Position numbers and translations under genes: made by a program
Notes under the pieces: generated by a model
The model's input: only the letters and a program-made list of their open reading frames with translations
Databases searched by the model: none
What the model was told of the DNA's origin: nothing
NCBI RefSeq assembly: GCF_001046895.1
Contig: NZ_CAQI01000046.1
Coordinates: 186,001 to 250,000 of the forward strand
Direction of reading: 5' to 3'
Length of the DNA: 64,000 nt
From: Pseudarthrobacter siccitolerans
GTDB taxonomy: Bacteria > Actinomycetota > Actinomycetes > Actinomycetales > Micrococcaceae
Shown here: positions 15,688 to 25,500 of the stretch, piece by piece
How positions within the stretch are numbered: position 1 is the first letter of the stretch
Layout: every line of letters starts with the position of its first letter

Positions 15688-16413
15688 ATGAGCAACGAAG
15701 CCACCCCTTCCGTTGAAACAGCCGCAACCGGCGCCCCGGATTCCGGCAGCATCGCGTCATTCATCGACCACACGCTGCTGAAGCCCGAAGCGGGTGAGGC
15801 CGACGTCCTCAAGGTGTGTGCGGAAGCGGCCGAGTACCACTTCAAGTCCGTGTGCGTGAATCCCGTCTGGGTCAAGACCGTGAAGAAGGCCCTTCGGGGT
15901 TCCGGCGTCCTCACCTGCTCAGTGGTGGGTTTCCCGCTGGGCGCCACGCCCACCGACGTCAAAACGTTCGAGGCCCGCGGAGCGGTGCTGGACGGCGCGG
16001 ACGAAGTGGACATGGTCATCAACATTGCGGCCGCCCGGGCCGGGGACAAGGGCGCGCTGGTTGAAGACATCACCTCGGTGGCGGAGGCTGTCCACGCCAG
16101 CGGTGCCATCCTGAAAGTCATCATCGAAACCGCCCTGCTCACGGACAACCAGAAGGTCCTGGCATGCGAGGCCGCCGTGGAAGCCGGCGCCGACTTCGTC
16201 AAAACCTCCACCGGCTTCAACGGCGGCGGCGCCACCGCCGAGGACATCGCCCTGATGCGCCGCACGGTGGGTCCGGGGCTGGGCGTCAAAGCCTCCGGCG
16301 GCGTGCGCTCCCTCGAGGACACGCAGGCTATGATTGCAGCAGGTGCAACACGTATTGGTGCCAGCTCCGGCATCGCCATCGTCAAGGGTGAACAGGGTTC
16401 ATCCTCCTACTGA
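15688..16413 (+). CDS. deoC: Deoxyribose-phosphate aldolase
   Basis: A 241-residue class I aldolase that splits 2-deoxyribose 5-phosphate into acetaldehyde and glyceraldehyde 3-phosphate in deoxynucleoside catabolism. It starts with the typical [12 protein letters not shown]. The Schiff-base lysine lies in FVKTSTGF near residue 171, the second catalytic lysine in GVKASGGVR near 200, and the phosphate-binding end is [11 protein letters not shown]. Length is normal. The ATG at 15688 has GGAGAGG 7 nt upstream; an upstream in-frame TTG overlaps that site and was rejected. It works downstream of nucleoside phosphorolysis, the reaction punA performs elsewhere in this window. Confidence 0.95.
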   Translation: MSNEATPSVETAATGAPDSGSIASFIDHTLLKPEAGEADVLKVCAEAAEYHFKSVCVNPVWVKTVKKALRGSGVLTCSVVGFPLGATPTDVKTFEARGAVLDGADEVDMVINIAAARAGDKGALVEDITSVAEAVHASGAILKVIIETALLTDNQKVLACEAAVEAGADFVKTSTGFNGGGATAEDIALMRRTVGPGLGVKASGGVRSLEDTQAMIAAGATRIGASSGIAIVKGEQGSSSY

Positions 16414-16464
16414 CGGCAACCGGAGCCGCCACAGATTGAGGCCCCCGCGGCCAAGGAGGAATGA

Positions 16465-16728
16465 ATGTCCAGCAAGATCACGGCTTCCAGCCAGGGCACG
16501 GCGTCTCACGAAGGGGAACTCCGGACCCCCCAGAACGAGAACAAGCTCGGCACAAGCATCATCCTCTTTGTGGTCTGCATGGCCCTGTTCCTCGGCGCAA
16601 TTTATTCGCTGTCCTTCCTTACGCTCGGCAACCCGTGGCCCATGGCTGTTTGCCTGGCGCTGTTCGCCCTGGCGTACTGGATCCCGCAGACCATCCTGGG
16701 CCGCTCGGACTCCGCCGGCGAGCACTAA
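16465..16728 (+). CDS. Small two-span membrane protein, unknown function
   Basis: Eighty-seven residues: a polar N-terminal tail of about 27 residues, two hydrophobic spans (about residues 30-50 and 55-75) separated by the turn TLGNPWP, and a short polar end. A strong ribosome binding site (AGGAGG) precedes the ATG. It follows deoC by 51 bp and is closed by a perfect hairpin, so it may be co-transcribed with deoC. No family was recognised beyond a generic actinobacterial small membrane protein; codon use is typical of the core genome. Confidence 0.75.
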   Translation: MSSKITASSQGTASHEGELRTPQNENKLGTSIILFVVCMALFLGAIYSLSFLTLGNPWPMAVCLALFALAYWIPQTILGRSDSAGEH

Positions 16729-16734
16729 TCCCTC

Positions 16735-16777
16735 ATGCAAGAGACCCCCTGGACGATGTCCAGGGGGTCTCTTGCAT
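16735..16777. terminator. Strong hairpin terminator
   Basis: A 19-bp perfect stem with a 5-nt loop directly after the small membrane protein gene. There is no clear T tract on either strand. It also marks the edge of the IS21 relic and accessory segment to the right. Confidence 0.7.
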
Positions 16778-16834
16778 ATGGCGCAGGTGTTTGGCCGGCC
16801 CTCTCCACCGAAGAAGCCGCCGGCCCGGATCCTC

Positions 16835-16985
16835 CGCGCCGAACTCGTGGTCATCGACGACATAGGCCTGGAACCGCGCCGCGGCGACCGTCGACCGGCC
16901 GCTGCACCACGCCCACGTCTGCCAGACCAGCGGCGATTCCGTCCGCCTCACCCAGGCCCTCGCAGGAAATGGAGCAACAGACTGA
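16835..16985 (+). pseudogene. IS21-family istB relic, Walker B and C-terminal parts
   Basis: Reading from 16835, RAELVVIDDIGLEP is the Walker B region of the IS21 helper ATPase IstB. About 25 bases later, in another frame, DRPLHHAHVCQTSGDSVRL continues as TQALAGNGATD and a stop at 16985, matching the conserved IstB C-terminus (DRLLHHAHV..SGDSYRL). The roughly 60 residues normally between these parts are deleted and the N-terminal half is missing, so the gene is dead. The downstream repeats at 17041-17115 fit an IS21 end. Confidence 0.75.
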
Positions 16986-17040
16986 ACTGACCAACCCAAC
17001 GATGGCCAACCTCACCGAACCACTCCGTGGGCAGATCTGT

Positions 17041-17115
17041 TGGCCATCACCGGGCAGTTTTACTGGCCACCCGCGGGCACATCAACTGGCCGCCCGTGGG
17101 CAGAATCCAATGGCC
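17041..17115. repeat. Degenerate 23-bp tandem repeats, probable IS21 terminal binding sites
   Basis: TGGCC occurs at 17041, 17064, 17087 and 17111, at 23, 23 and 24 bp; three of the copies continue with (C/G)GGGCA or TGGGCA about 8 bp later. A further TGGCC lies at 17003. IS21 elements carry multiple repeats at their ends for transposase binding, and these follow the istB relic directly. Confidence 0.55.
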
Positions 17116-17151
17116 ATTGACAGGCGCTTCGTCTGAGGCCGGTTACTCGAC

Positions 17152-18897
17152 TCAAAGCCGCTTTAGCGCACCCTTGCCCCCTAGGAGGAAGGCAAATGCC
17201 AGGCCCACCAACGAGACAACGGTCATGATCACCGCGATGACGGCAACTCTCGAATATGACCCGAATTCCAGCTCGTCGTACAGCTGAGTTCCCATCACCT
17301 GGGTTTTTGGTGACCGCACGAGCATCGATGCGGCAAATTCGTGGCTCAGCAGGAGGAACATCAGTGCTGCGGCTCCACCGAAGGCTGTGCGCATGAGCGG
17401 GACCAGAACGTGGAACGTCGTTCGCCCAATGCTCGCACCGGCCACCTGAGACGCCTCGATGTATTGCATACCGAGCGAAAGCATGGCAGAGGTTTGCAGT
17501 CGGGTCGCGAATGGGATCATTAGCGTGACGTAGACAGCGATGACCACCCAGGGCGTGCCGTATAGGTTGAGCGGAGCAGAACTGTAGGCCAGAAGGAAGC
17601 CCAGACCGAATATAGTCCCTGGTATGCCCAAGGGCATTGCAACGAATATGTCCAAGATGGCTTGAATAGGTCTAAAACGGCGCCCGTACACCAGCACCGC
17701 CGAACACAAGAAGCCGATTGGAGTGGCAATCAGGATTGCGACCAACGAGTATACGAGACTGTTTTGCACAGAATCGAGAATGGCTGGCGTAGCCAAAGCA
17801 TCGGCGAAATGTTCCAGAGTGTAACTGGACGGCACGATCTCGGCCGACCATCGTGGTGAAAGCGCGACGATGGTGATGGCCGCCAGCGGCAATATGGCGG
17901 TGAAGAGAGTGTAAGCGCCGATCCAGAATGCGCCGGCCAATGAGGAGCGTCCCACGGGTCTGAACCCCTTGCCCCCGTGTGTTACGAACCTGCTCTGATT
18001 GCCAAGCAGCGCGCGCTGGCCGAAAACAATCAATATGCCAATAACGACCAACGGAGCGCCCAGTGCCGCCGCCGCATTGAAGTCGACGGGAACCGAGTTC
18101 AAATATCGGAAAATACGGGTTGTGATGACCTCGATACTGAGGTTTCGTCCGAGCAAGAGCGGTGCGGTGAACTGGCCCAAAGCCAAAAGGATCGATGTCG
18201 CCGTTGCGTAGACGAAGGCGGGGCGAACGAGTGGCAGAGTGACCCGAAAGAAAACTTCGGCTTTGGACGATCCGGAGACCTCGGCCGCCTCAATCAAGTC
18301 AGCGTTGATGCCCTGGAAGCCTGCGCTCATGAAGAGGTAAACAAAGGCCGCAATCTGGAGGCCCGTCGACAGGATGATCCACGGCGTGGTGTACACATCG
18401 ATCGGTCCGGCAGACAGGTCCGACCACCAAGGCAATTCGCGGAGCAGCGTGTTGGCAAAGCCAACCCGTGGAGAGAAGAGAAAGATCCACCCCGTGATGC
18501 TTGCAACCGAAGGCAGGAGTATGGACAACACCGGCAGTGTTGACATCCAGCGAAGCCGTGGCGGAAGGCGCAGGGCGAACCACGCCAGCGCGGTACCCAG
18601 GACGAGCGCAAGGGCAACGGACGCGACGGTGAGCACGAGCGTTGTCCAAATCGCCTGCCAAATAAACGGATCTCCGAAGGCGGTTTGGTAGCCATCATTC
18701 AGAAATGATCGATCGACGATGAAATAAATCGGCCGTACGACAAGCGCCCCGACGAACAGGACGAACAGCACCAGACCTATAGTCCAGGCATGACGTGCTC
18801 GAAAGCGTCGAGGTGGCTTCTGCCCTGCGCGGCCCTGTGGTGAAACGCTTCCGGTGTCGGACTCGTCCACTCCGTGGTCTTGCATCAGCGAGTTCAT
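17152..18897 (-). CDS. Fused ABC importer permease, iron/polyamine type (FbpB-like)
   Basis: A 581-residue inner-membrane protein with two homologous permease halves of about six spans each, the arrangement of FbpB/AfuB/PhnU-like permeases. A charged N-terminal tail (about 50 residues) precedes the first span. Coupling loops are seen at EAAEVSGSSKAEVFFRVTLP in the first half and EASQVAGASIGRTTFHVLVP in the second. The ATG at 18897 begins 7 nt after the stop of the ATPase gene, so the two are tightly coupled; longer forms reaching into the ATPase are unlikely. The gene is A/T-richer than its flanks and ends about 40 bp from IS21-type repeats, suggesting transfer. Substrate may be ferric iron, a polyamine, thiamine or an aminophosphonate. 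Confidence 0.88.
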   Translation of the reverse strand: MNSLMQDHGVDESDTGSVSPQGRAGQKPPRRFRARHAWTIGLVLFVLFVGALVVRPIYFIVDRSFLNDGYQTAFGDPFIWQAIWTTLVLTVASVALALVLGTALAWFALRLPPRLRWMSTLPVLSILLPSVASITGWIFLFSPRVGFANTLLRELPWWSDLSAGPIDVYTTPWIILSTGLQIAAFVYLFMSAGFQGINADLIEAAEVSGSSKAEVFFRVTLPLVRPAFVYATATSILLALGQFTAPLLLGRNLSIEVITTRIFRYLNSVPVDFNAAAALGAPLVVIGILIVFGQRALLGNQSRFVTHGGKGFRPVGRSSLAGAFWIGAYTLFTAILPLAAITIVALSPRWSAEIVPSSYTLEHFADALATPAILDSVQNSLVYSLVAILIATPIGFLCSAVLVYGRRFRPIQAILDIFVAMPLGIPGTIFGLGFLLAYSSAPLNLYGTPWVVIAVYVTLMIPFATRLQTSAMLSLGMQYIEASQVAGASIGRTTFHVLVPLMRTAFGGAAALMFLLLSHEFAASMLVRSPKTQVMGTQLYDELEFGSYSRVAVIAVIMTVVSLVGLAFAFLLGGKGALKRL

Positions 18898-18904
18898 CCC
18901 TGCG

Positions 18905-20074
18905 TCACCTGCTCGCTTTGTCTGCTGGCTCCAGCGCGAGGTGGCTGCCGTCCGCCTGGGTCGATGCTGGTGCAGGGGCCCCACTTGTCGGAAACAGCCT
19001 GGCATCCTTAGCCGAGAAGATCACCGTCGTCTCTGCGCCGATATCGTAGCGGTGGTCGCCCTCACCCGTAAGCGGAATACGGCAGGAGACCGTTTGAGCG
19101 TCGCGGAGTTCAACGATGACGTCTACCACAGCCCCGCCATATTCCACGTCGATGATGGTGCCACCCGTGATGCCCATCTCTCCAGGACTTAGTGACTCGA
19201 CTGCCCCGACCCGGACTGCCTCTTGTCGCACCCGCAGGTTCGCCGTCGCCACAGTCACGTCTGGGACCTTACCTACGAGCTGCCCGGAGTCGCTGGCCCA
19301 CCCCGAAGGCGTTCTGCGCAAGGGGATGCAGTTTCCCATTCCAATGAAGGACGCGACAAATTCTGTGGCCGGATTCTCATAAACTTCGCGCGGGCGATCC
19401 ATCTGCTCAATCCGGCCTGCATTCATGATCGCCATGCGATCACCCAGCGCAAATGCCTCAGCCTGGTCATGGGTGACATACAGCCCCGTGAATCCGACAC
19501 GCTGGTGCAACTGGTGAATTTCATTGCGCAGCGAGTCGCGCAATCTGGCATCGAGGTTCGATAGGGGTTCGTCGAATAACAACAGCGATGGCCGTGCAAC
19601 GAGGGCTCGTGCCACGGCCACGCGCTGTTGCTGGCCTCCACTCAGTTGGGCCGGATACCGGTCCAGTAGGTCGGAACACTCAACGACGCGGGCCGCCTCA
19701 TCAATCCAACCCTCCCGAAAGCCTTGCTTCAATTTGCGTGCCTTGAGCGGGTAACCGATGTTCCGGCGGACCGTCAAGTGGGGCCATAACGCGAACGATT
19801 GAAAGACCATCCCCACGTCGCGCCGATTAGGGCTGAGGTCGAGCCTTTGCGAGGTGTCGCAGACCACGTTGTCGCCGATACTGATCCGGCCAGCAGATGC
19901 CCGCTCCAGGCCGGCTACCATACGGAGCGTGGTCGTCTTGCCGCATCCGCTCGATCCGAGCAAGACCAACATCTCGCCGTCTTCAATCTCGAATGTCAGG
20001 TCGTTGACCGCCACAACTGGGTCGCGGCGACCGACGAACTCCTTACGCAGACCCTGAATCTTTAAGTTAGCCAT
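18905..20074 (-). CDS. ABC importer ATPase, PotA/FbpC type
   Basis: A 389-residue cytoplasmic ATPase that powers the adjacent permease. Walker A is GSSGCGKTT, the Q-loop lies in VGMVFQSFALWPH, the signature is LSGGQQQR, Walker B is LLLFDEPLSNLD, and the switch histidine is in VTHDQ. The last about 120 residues form a TOBE-type regulatory domain, as in iron, spermidine and sulfate importers. All catalytic elements are intact. It lies between the solute-binding gene (49-bp gap) and the permease (7-bp gap) on the minus strand, so the three form one operon. Confidence 0.92.
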   Translation of the reverse strand: MANLKIQGLRKEFVGRRDPVVAVNDLTFEIEDGEMLVLLGSSGCGKTTTLRMVAGLERASAGRISIGDNVVCDTSQRLDLSPNRRDVGMVFQSFALWPHLTVRRNIGYPLKARKLKQGFREGWIDEAARVVECSDLLDRYPAQLSGGQQQRVAVARALVARPSLLLFDEPLSNLDARLRDSLRNEIHQLHQRVGFTGLYVTHDQAEAFALGDRMAIMNAGRIEQMDRPREVYENPATEFVASFIGMGNCIPLRRTPSGWASDSGQLVGKVPDVTVATANLRVRQEAVRVGAVESLSPGEMGITGGTIIDVEYGGAVVDVIVELRDAQTVSCRIPLTGEGDHRYDIGAETTVIFSAKDARLFPTSGAPAPASTQADGSHLALEPADKASR

Positions 20075-20123
20075 AGTCTTATTTCCTGTCCGAGTGACTG
20101 CCGTTGACTCTTGGTTCCTCTAG

Positions 20124-21215
20124 TTACCCGGCCACGAGTTCGGCCCATCGCCGCTGGAACGCAACGAATTCGTCCTGTGGCAGCGGCTTATCCCGGACCA
20201 GCTCAATTCCCTCTGTGTCGTACAGCGTCGGTACCGGCAGGATTGGCAATTGCCCTCCCTGACCCACCACCTTCTGGCCTTCCTCGGACAGGAACCAGTT
20301 GGCCCAGACCCGTGCGGCGTTAGGGTGAGGGCCGTCCAGCACCGCCAACTCGGTGGGAATGGTGTAGGAGCCTTCGTAGAGCGTGAAATCAATGGGCGAA
20401 CCGCCTTGTTGGGCTGTAATCACGTTCGCCACAGGAACGGGCAGCACCGCCGCAATCTCGCCCGCAGCCAAGGAGGTCACCGCTGGGTTTGAGCCGGGGT
20501 AGATTTTCGGATTCGCACCAGCCAAGAGCTTGTCGAGGAAACCCTCACCCGCTAAGTCCTCTGTTGCCATGTACAGACTCGCCACCGCCGGTCCAATGGA
20601 AGGGTCCGTTGCGCCCACCAGTGACGGGTCGAGTTCCAGATAGTCCTCCCAGGATGTGATGCCCTCCGGAAGCAGGTTGGTGTTCCAGGCCCACCCATAC
20701 GGAACCGTTCCAATGTAAGCCGAGAAGGGTGTTCGCTGATTGACGGGACGGTCAAACTCAGGGACACCCACTGCCGGAACATTCAGTGGCAATAGTGCGC
20801 CCTTATCCGCGAAGCCGTCCACCACTATGTTCTGCAGGTTGTCGACCGCGTCTGCCACAACGTTTCCAGAAGCGATCTCAGCACCTAGACGCGCCTCGAC
20901 ATCAGCTGGACTCAGACGTACATAAGTGACGTCGATTTCGGGATAGGCTTTTTCGAACTCTTGGGGCAGCAACGTCGTCAGAGCCGCATTCATCGTTCCG
21001 TATACGACCACCTCGCCCTCCTTGTTTGCGGCTTCCACGACCTCGGCCCACTCGGCTTCGCTCATAATCTTGCCCACTTCAGTACTCGGACCCGAGGTCG
21101 AGTCGGGTGCAACCGCCGAACCGGCGCCCCCAGACGAGCATGCGGTCAGCATCAGCAGTCCGCAGCCGACAACTATGGATCCGCGTATTGCTTTGCCGTT
21201 CTTTGATCTACGCAC
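20124..21215 (-). CDS. Extracellular solute-binding lipoprotein of an ABC importer
   Basis: A 363-residue lipoprotein with a basic start, a hydrophobic core and the lipobox LTAC at about residue 26, followed by a Ser/Gly-rich linker. The mature part follows the ferric-ion/polyamine binding fold (EGEVVVYGTMNAALT, FEKAYPEIDVTYVRLSPADVEARLGAEI, YGWAWNTNLLPEGITSWEDY, PNAARVWANWFLSEEGQ). It would capture substrate outside the membrane and deliver it to the fused permease. The GTG start is preceded by AAGGAGAA. First gene of the three-gene operon; an inverted repeat about 120-200 bp upstream may be its operator. The tyrosine set of true FbpA proteins is not obvious, so iron is only one option. Confidence 0.88.
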   Translation of the reverse strand: MRRSKNGKAIRGSIVVGCGLLMLTACSSGGAGSAVAPDSTSGPSTEVGKIMSEAEWAEVVEAANKEGEVVVYGTMNAALTTLLPQEFEKAYPEIDVTYVRLSPADVEARLGAEIASGNVVADAVDNLQNIVVDGFADKGALLPLNVPAVGVPEFDRPVNQRTPFSAYIGTVPYGWAWNTNLLPEGITSWEDYLELDPSLVGATDPSIGPAVASLYMATEDLAGEGFLDKLLAGANPKIYPGSNPAVTSLAAGEIAAVLPVPVANVITAQQGGSPIDFTLYEGSYTIPTELAVLDGPHPNAARVWANWFLSEEGQKVVGQGGQLPILPVPTLYDTEGIELVRDKPLPQDEFVAFQRRWAELVAG

Positions 21216-21337
21216 AGCATTCTCCTTCGATCTTCATCGATCTTCGTAGGATTGGCTTCGAATTCAACGAGGCCCAAGGGGAGGACGATCCATCGACCCC
21301 GCATACAGGAACTAGGCCGATGGTACATGGTGTTTGA

Positions 21338-21412
21338 ATACGATGTCTACTAGTCCCCAAGCGCGGCCACTTAGATTCAAGGTCCTCGACGGTCGAGCCT
21401 TTGACATCGTAT
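21338..21412. promoter_or_regulatory. Separated inverted repeat ATACGATGTC, candidate operator pair
   Basis: ATACGATGTC at 21338-21347 and its exact complement at 21403-21412, 55 nt apart, 123-197 bp upstream of the solute-binding gene. With flanks each site reads TTGRATACGATGTC. The 10-mer ATCGTATCCA at 21406-21415 also occurs at 3601-3610 upstream of the monooxygenase. GATACGAT-like words are common in GntR-family operators; the regulator is not identified. Confidence 0.4.
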
Positions 21413-21432
21413 CCAAGACCTGAAGCTCCGGG

Positions 21433-21559
21433 CTCAAGGACACCCTGCCGAGCGTCTCGTGATGGCCAGGCAGAGCAGATGGGCCACGCCGCGTTCCTGG
21501 AGCTACTGCTCTCCGATGAGTTCTCCCGCCGCCACTCCCGCTCCCCCTGGACCCCTTGA
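21433..21559 (+). pseudogene. IS21-family istB relic, N-terminal part
   Basis: LKDTLPSV (from 21433) and, one frame over, GQAEQMGHAAFLELLLSDEF (from 21464) followed by SRRHSRS resemble the IstB N-terminal region (LGGLLETL...QAQAGELGHLEFLxxLLxDExxRR). A frameshift separates the two parts and a stop follows at 21557, so only a remnant is left. It is on the same strand as the C-terminal istB relic at 16835 but lies to its right. Confidence 0.5.
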
Positions 21560-21767
21560 GCGCCTGGAAACGGACGTAACGGTGGCCCAGGGGACCAGAG
21601 TTTCGAAACCCCAGGGTTTTGAGAGAAATCGGTGTCGCGGATTGTGAACAGGAGTGCTGAGCAAACGGGCTCTTGCGCAGGAGTACCGGCCAGGCACTGA
21701 TCAAAACTTGTCTGCACAAACCCCGGAATTCAGCGGGATTATGTGCAGTTGGCTTCTGAAAAAGGCA

Positions 21768-22580
21768 TTAGAACCAGATGCGGGTCCAGGCTTCGGCTGC
21801 GGCCGCCACACTGGTCCAGTGGCTCCTGGCCAGTGCCCAGCCGGCCACGCACAACCCCACCATCGCATAGGCGCTCACGGGAATGAGCAGCAGCCATTCG
21901 CGTTTAGACCCCGCCCGGCCGAGCAACGGCAGGGACAGTGCGCCGTTGGGCCGCCATACCTGGCGCAGCAGCGGCAGCCGGCGCAGCGCTTTGGGCGGCC
22001 GGATCACCAGGGGCCACAGCAGGGGCACGCCGTTTGTGGTGATGAGGTCCCCCACAATGTGGACCACCACGCCCGTCAGCATTGAGACGGGCAGCCAGGT
22101 CCACTGGTCCGGCGCGAACCAGGTGACAAGCCCGGCCATGGTCAGTGCGAAGATCCAGTTGCTGATGAACCCCGCCTTCGGGAACAGCTTCAGCGCTTTG
22201 GCCGCGATGTTGATCATAAACATGCACAGCAGTCCGGCCCCCACGGACAGCAGGCCCCACTGGGTCTGCACTTGGATCTGGCCGGCCAACGTGGCCAGCA
22301 GCACAAAGAAGGCAGCTCCAAGGACGGAGTGCGTGCCCTGCCGGTGCCCGCCGCTCGCATTCTCAATCCCGACGGCGATCACATTGGACAACGGCGGCAG
22401 GGAATTCGCCACCGTACTGTGCCGGTGGTCCCAGTCGCAGACCAGGGCAGTACCCGCCGTCGCCATCCCGCCGATCAGGATCCCGGTGGCGTCCAGCGGA
22501 TACCAGCCAAGGGTGTACGGCCCCGTTGAGGCAATAGCTACCCACGCCGCGGCTCCGGCCGCGGCGTGATGTCCTCCCAT
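21768..22580 (-). CDS. YdjM-like membrane-bound metal-dependent hydrolase
   Basis: A 270-residue membrane protein of the YdjM family (LexA-binding, inner-membrane putative hydrolase, PF04307). Family motifs are CDWDHRHST near residue 49, HRQGTHSVLG near 80 and VVVHIVGDLITTNGVPLLWP near 170, together giving His/Asp metal ligands. Five or six hydrophobic spans are interspersed. The ATG at 22580 was chosen (a TTG one codon earlier is possible); it starts 6 nt after the mfd stop, so the gene is probably co-transcribed with mfd. The biochemical function of the family is unknown; pairing with a repair gene is suggestive only. Confidence 0.85.
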   Translation of the reverse strand: MGGHHAAAGAAAWVAIASTGPYTLGWYPLDATGILIGGMATAGTALVCDWDHRHSTVANSLPPLSNVIAVGIENASGGHRQGTHSVLGAAFFVLLATLAGQIQVQTQWGLLSVGAGLLCMFMINIAAKALKLFPKAGFISNWIFALTMAGLVTWFAPDQWTWLPVSMLTGVVVHIVGDLITTNGVPLLWPLVIRPPKALRRLPLLRQVWRPNGALSLPLLGRAGSKREWLLLIPVSAYAMVGLCVAGWALARSHWTSVAAAAEAWTRIWF

Positions 22581-22586
22581 CAAGTC

Positions 22587-25500
22587 CTAACCCACCGCCA
22601 GCGGTGCGTCGGAGAAGATATTGCGGATGACGCCGTTGGCCCATTCCAGGATTTCCGCATCCTGCAGGTCACGGCCGCCGATCTTCGCCGTTTTCGGTTT
22701 GGGGATCAGCACGGCGTCGAGGGCGGGCTTGGACTGGGAGCCCGGATACATCCGGTTCAGGCGCATCACCTTGGACTCGGGAAGAGTGGCCGGCGAGAAC
22801 TTGATGAAGTTGCCCTGCAGCGCGACGTCGGACAGGCCGGCTTCCCTGGCGCCCACCCGGAAGCGGGCCACTGCCACCAGGTTCTGGGCGGGCAGCGGGG
22901 GCTCACCGTACCGGTCCACCAGCTCGGCCAGGACTTCGTCAATGGCCTCATTGGTGAGGGCTGCCGCCAGCTTGCGGTAGGCCTCCAGCCGGAGCCGCTC
23001 CCCCGGCACGTAGTCGTGCGGAAGGTGCGCGTTGACCGGCAGTTCGATCTTCATCTCGGCGGCCTTCTCCTCGGCCTCGCCGCGGAAGTCGGCCACAGCC
23101 TCGCCCACCAGGCGGATGTAAAGGTCGAAGCCCACACCCTGGATGTGCCCGGACTGTTCGCCGCCCAGTAGGTTGCCGGCGCCACGGATTTCGAGGTCCT
23201 TCATGGCCAGCTGCATACCGGCACCCAGCTCGTTGTGCGTTGCCACCGCCTTGAGCCGCTCCAGCGCCACTTCGCCCAGCGGTTTCTCCGACGGGTAGAG
23301 GAAGTAGGCGTAGGCACGCTCACGGCCGCGGCCCACGCGCCCGCGGAGCTGGTGAAGCTGGGACAGGCCGTACTTGTCCGCGCCGTCCACGATCAGGGTG
23401 TTGGCGTTGGAGATGTCAAGGCCGGTTTCGATGATGGTGGTGCACACCAGCACGTCGAACCGCTTTTCCCAGAAGTCCACGATGATCTGCTCCAGGCGGC
23501 TTTCGGACATCTGCCCGTGGGCCACCTCCACCCGTGCTTCCGGGACGAGCTCACGGATCTTGGCAGCGGTGCGTTCGATGGTGGATACCCGGTTGTGGAC
23601 CAGGAACACCTGGCCTTCGCGCATCAGCTCACGCCGGATGGCGGCGGAGGTCTGCTTGTCGGTATAGGGCCCGACGTAGGTCAGGACCGGGTGCCGTTCC
23701 TCCGGCGGAGTGGCCAAGGTGGACGTTTCCCTGATTCCGGTGAGGGACATCTCCAGGGTGCGGGGAATCGGAGTGGCGCTCATGGCCAGCACGTCCACGT
23801 TGGTGCGCATCTTCTTCAGCGCTTCTTTGTGCTCGACGCCGAAGCGCTGCTCCTCATCCACGATCACCAGGCCCAAATCCTTGAACTCGAAGTCCTTGGA
23901 CAGCAGCCGGTGGGTGCCGATCACCACGTCCACGGAACCGCTCTTGACGCCTTCCACCGTCTCCTTGGTTTCCTTTGTCCCCTGGAACCGGGACAGGGCC
24001 TTGACCCGCAGCGGGAATCCGGAGAAGCGCTCGGTGAACGTTTCGTAGTGCTGCTGGGCGAGCAGGGTGGTGGGCACCAGCACTGCCACCTGCTTGCCGT
24101 CCTGGACCGCCTTGAATGCGGCGCGCACGGCGATCTCGGTCTTGCCGTAGCCCACGTCGCCGGACACCAGCCGGTCCATGGGGATCTCGCGTTCCATGTC
24201 CGCCTTGACCTCGTTGATAGTGGTCAGCTGGTCCGGCGTCTCCACGTAGGGGAAGGCTTCCTCGAGCTCGCGCTGCCAGGGGGTATCCGGGGCGAAGGCG
24301 TGCCCGCGGGAGGCCATCCGGGCCGAATACAGCCGGATCAGCTCGCCCGCGATCTCCTTGACCGCCTTCCGGGCCTTGGACTTGGTGCTGGCCCAGTCCG
24401 CGCCGCCCATCTTGCTGAGCACCGGGGTATCGCCACCGACGTAGCGCGTCACCTGGTCCAGCTGGTCCGTGGGGACAAACAGCCGGTCCCCCGGGGCGCC
24501 GCGCTTGGACGGCGCGTATTCCAGGACCAGGTACTCGCGAACTCCGTCACCGCCGCCGGCAACCTTGCGCTGGATCAGTTCCACGAACTTCCCGATGCCG
24601 TGCTGTTCGTGCACCACATGGTCACCTGCCACCAATTGCAACGGGTCCACGGCATTACGCCGCTTGGAGGGCATGCGCCGCATATCCTTGGTGGATCCGG
24701 CGGAGGTCCGGCCCAACAGGTCGGCTTCGGTGAGCAGGCCGAGCTTCAGCCCGTCCAGGACAAAACCGCGTCCGACGGCGGCAGTGGTCACCTCGATGAT
24801 GCCCGGCTGGGGTTCGTGGTCCAGGCTGTCCACCCTGGCGCAGGGGATGTCCGCGTCGTGGAACAATTCGGCCAGGCGCTGGGCGGGGCCGGGGCCCTCG
24901 GTGGCCACCACGATCCGCCACTGGTCGCGCACATGGGACCCGATGAAATCCATCATTTCCGCGACGTCGCCCTGGTAGCCGCGCGGCTCGCGGGCGTGCA
25001 GGTTCAGGACGTCGATCTCGGGCAGCAGTTCCTCGTCCTGGGCCAGCGACGTGATGGACCACCAGGAGACACCATGCTCCAGGGAGGAGGTGCGGGTTTC
25101 CGTCAGTGACCGGAAGCTGGCGGAGTGGAGGGCAGCGCTTGCCTGCGAGCTGAGGTCCAGCGGCGCGGTCCCGCCGTCGGACGCCGTGGACCAGGCCGCT
25201 TCCAGGAATTCCTCATTGGTTGCGGCGAGGTCGTGGGCGCGGGTGCGGACCTTCTCCGGTTCGATGACAACGGAGATGGAACCGGCGGGCAGCTGCTCCA
25301 CAAACGGGACCATGGCGTCCACCAGCACCGGCGCCAGGGACTCCATGCCTTCCACGGTGATGCCGCCGGCGATTTTCTCGAGCATGTCCGCTGCCGCCGG
25401 AAGCTGCGCCTTGAGCGTGGCGGCGCGGGACATCACGGACGGGGTGATGAGGATTTCGCGGCACGGCGGCGCGTGCAGTTCGGTGGGGTGGTGCAGTCCG

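Larger units (their letters stand above)
21216..21767. other. Intergenic region with operator-like repeat and IS21 relic
   Basis: About 550 bp without an intact gene. It holds the 10-bp inverted repeat at 21338-21412 and an istB N-terminal fragment at 21433-21559. The remaining part, 21560-21767, shows no recognisable feature. It is the right border of the accessory transporter segment; core-like composition resumes inside the next gene. Confidence 0.55.

Noticed and set aside
16334..16990. 218-codon frame covering the end of deoC, the small membrane gene and the istB relic
   Set aside because: It crosses a real gene in another frame and a strong hairpin; only the VVIDDIG part is meaningful and belongs to the istB relic.
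23235..25109. Open frame of 624 codons opposite mfd
   Set aside because: Gly/His/Val-rich mirror translation of a G/C-biased gene; no domains.
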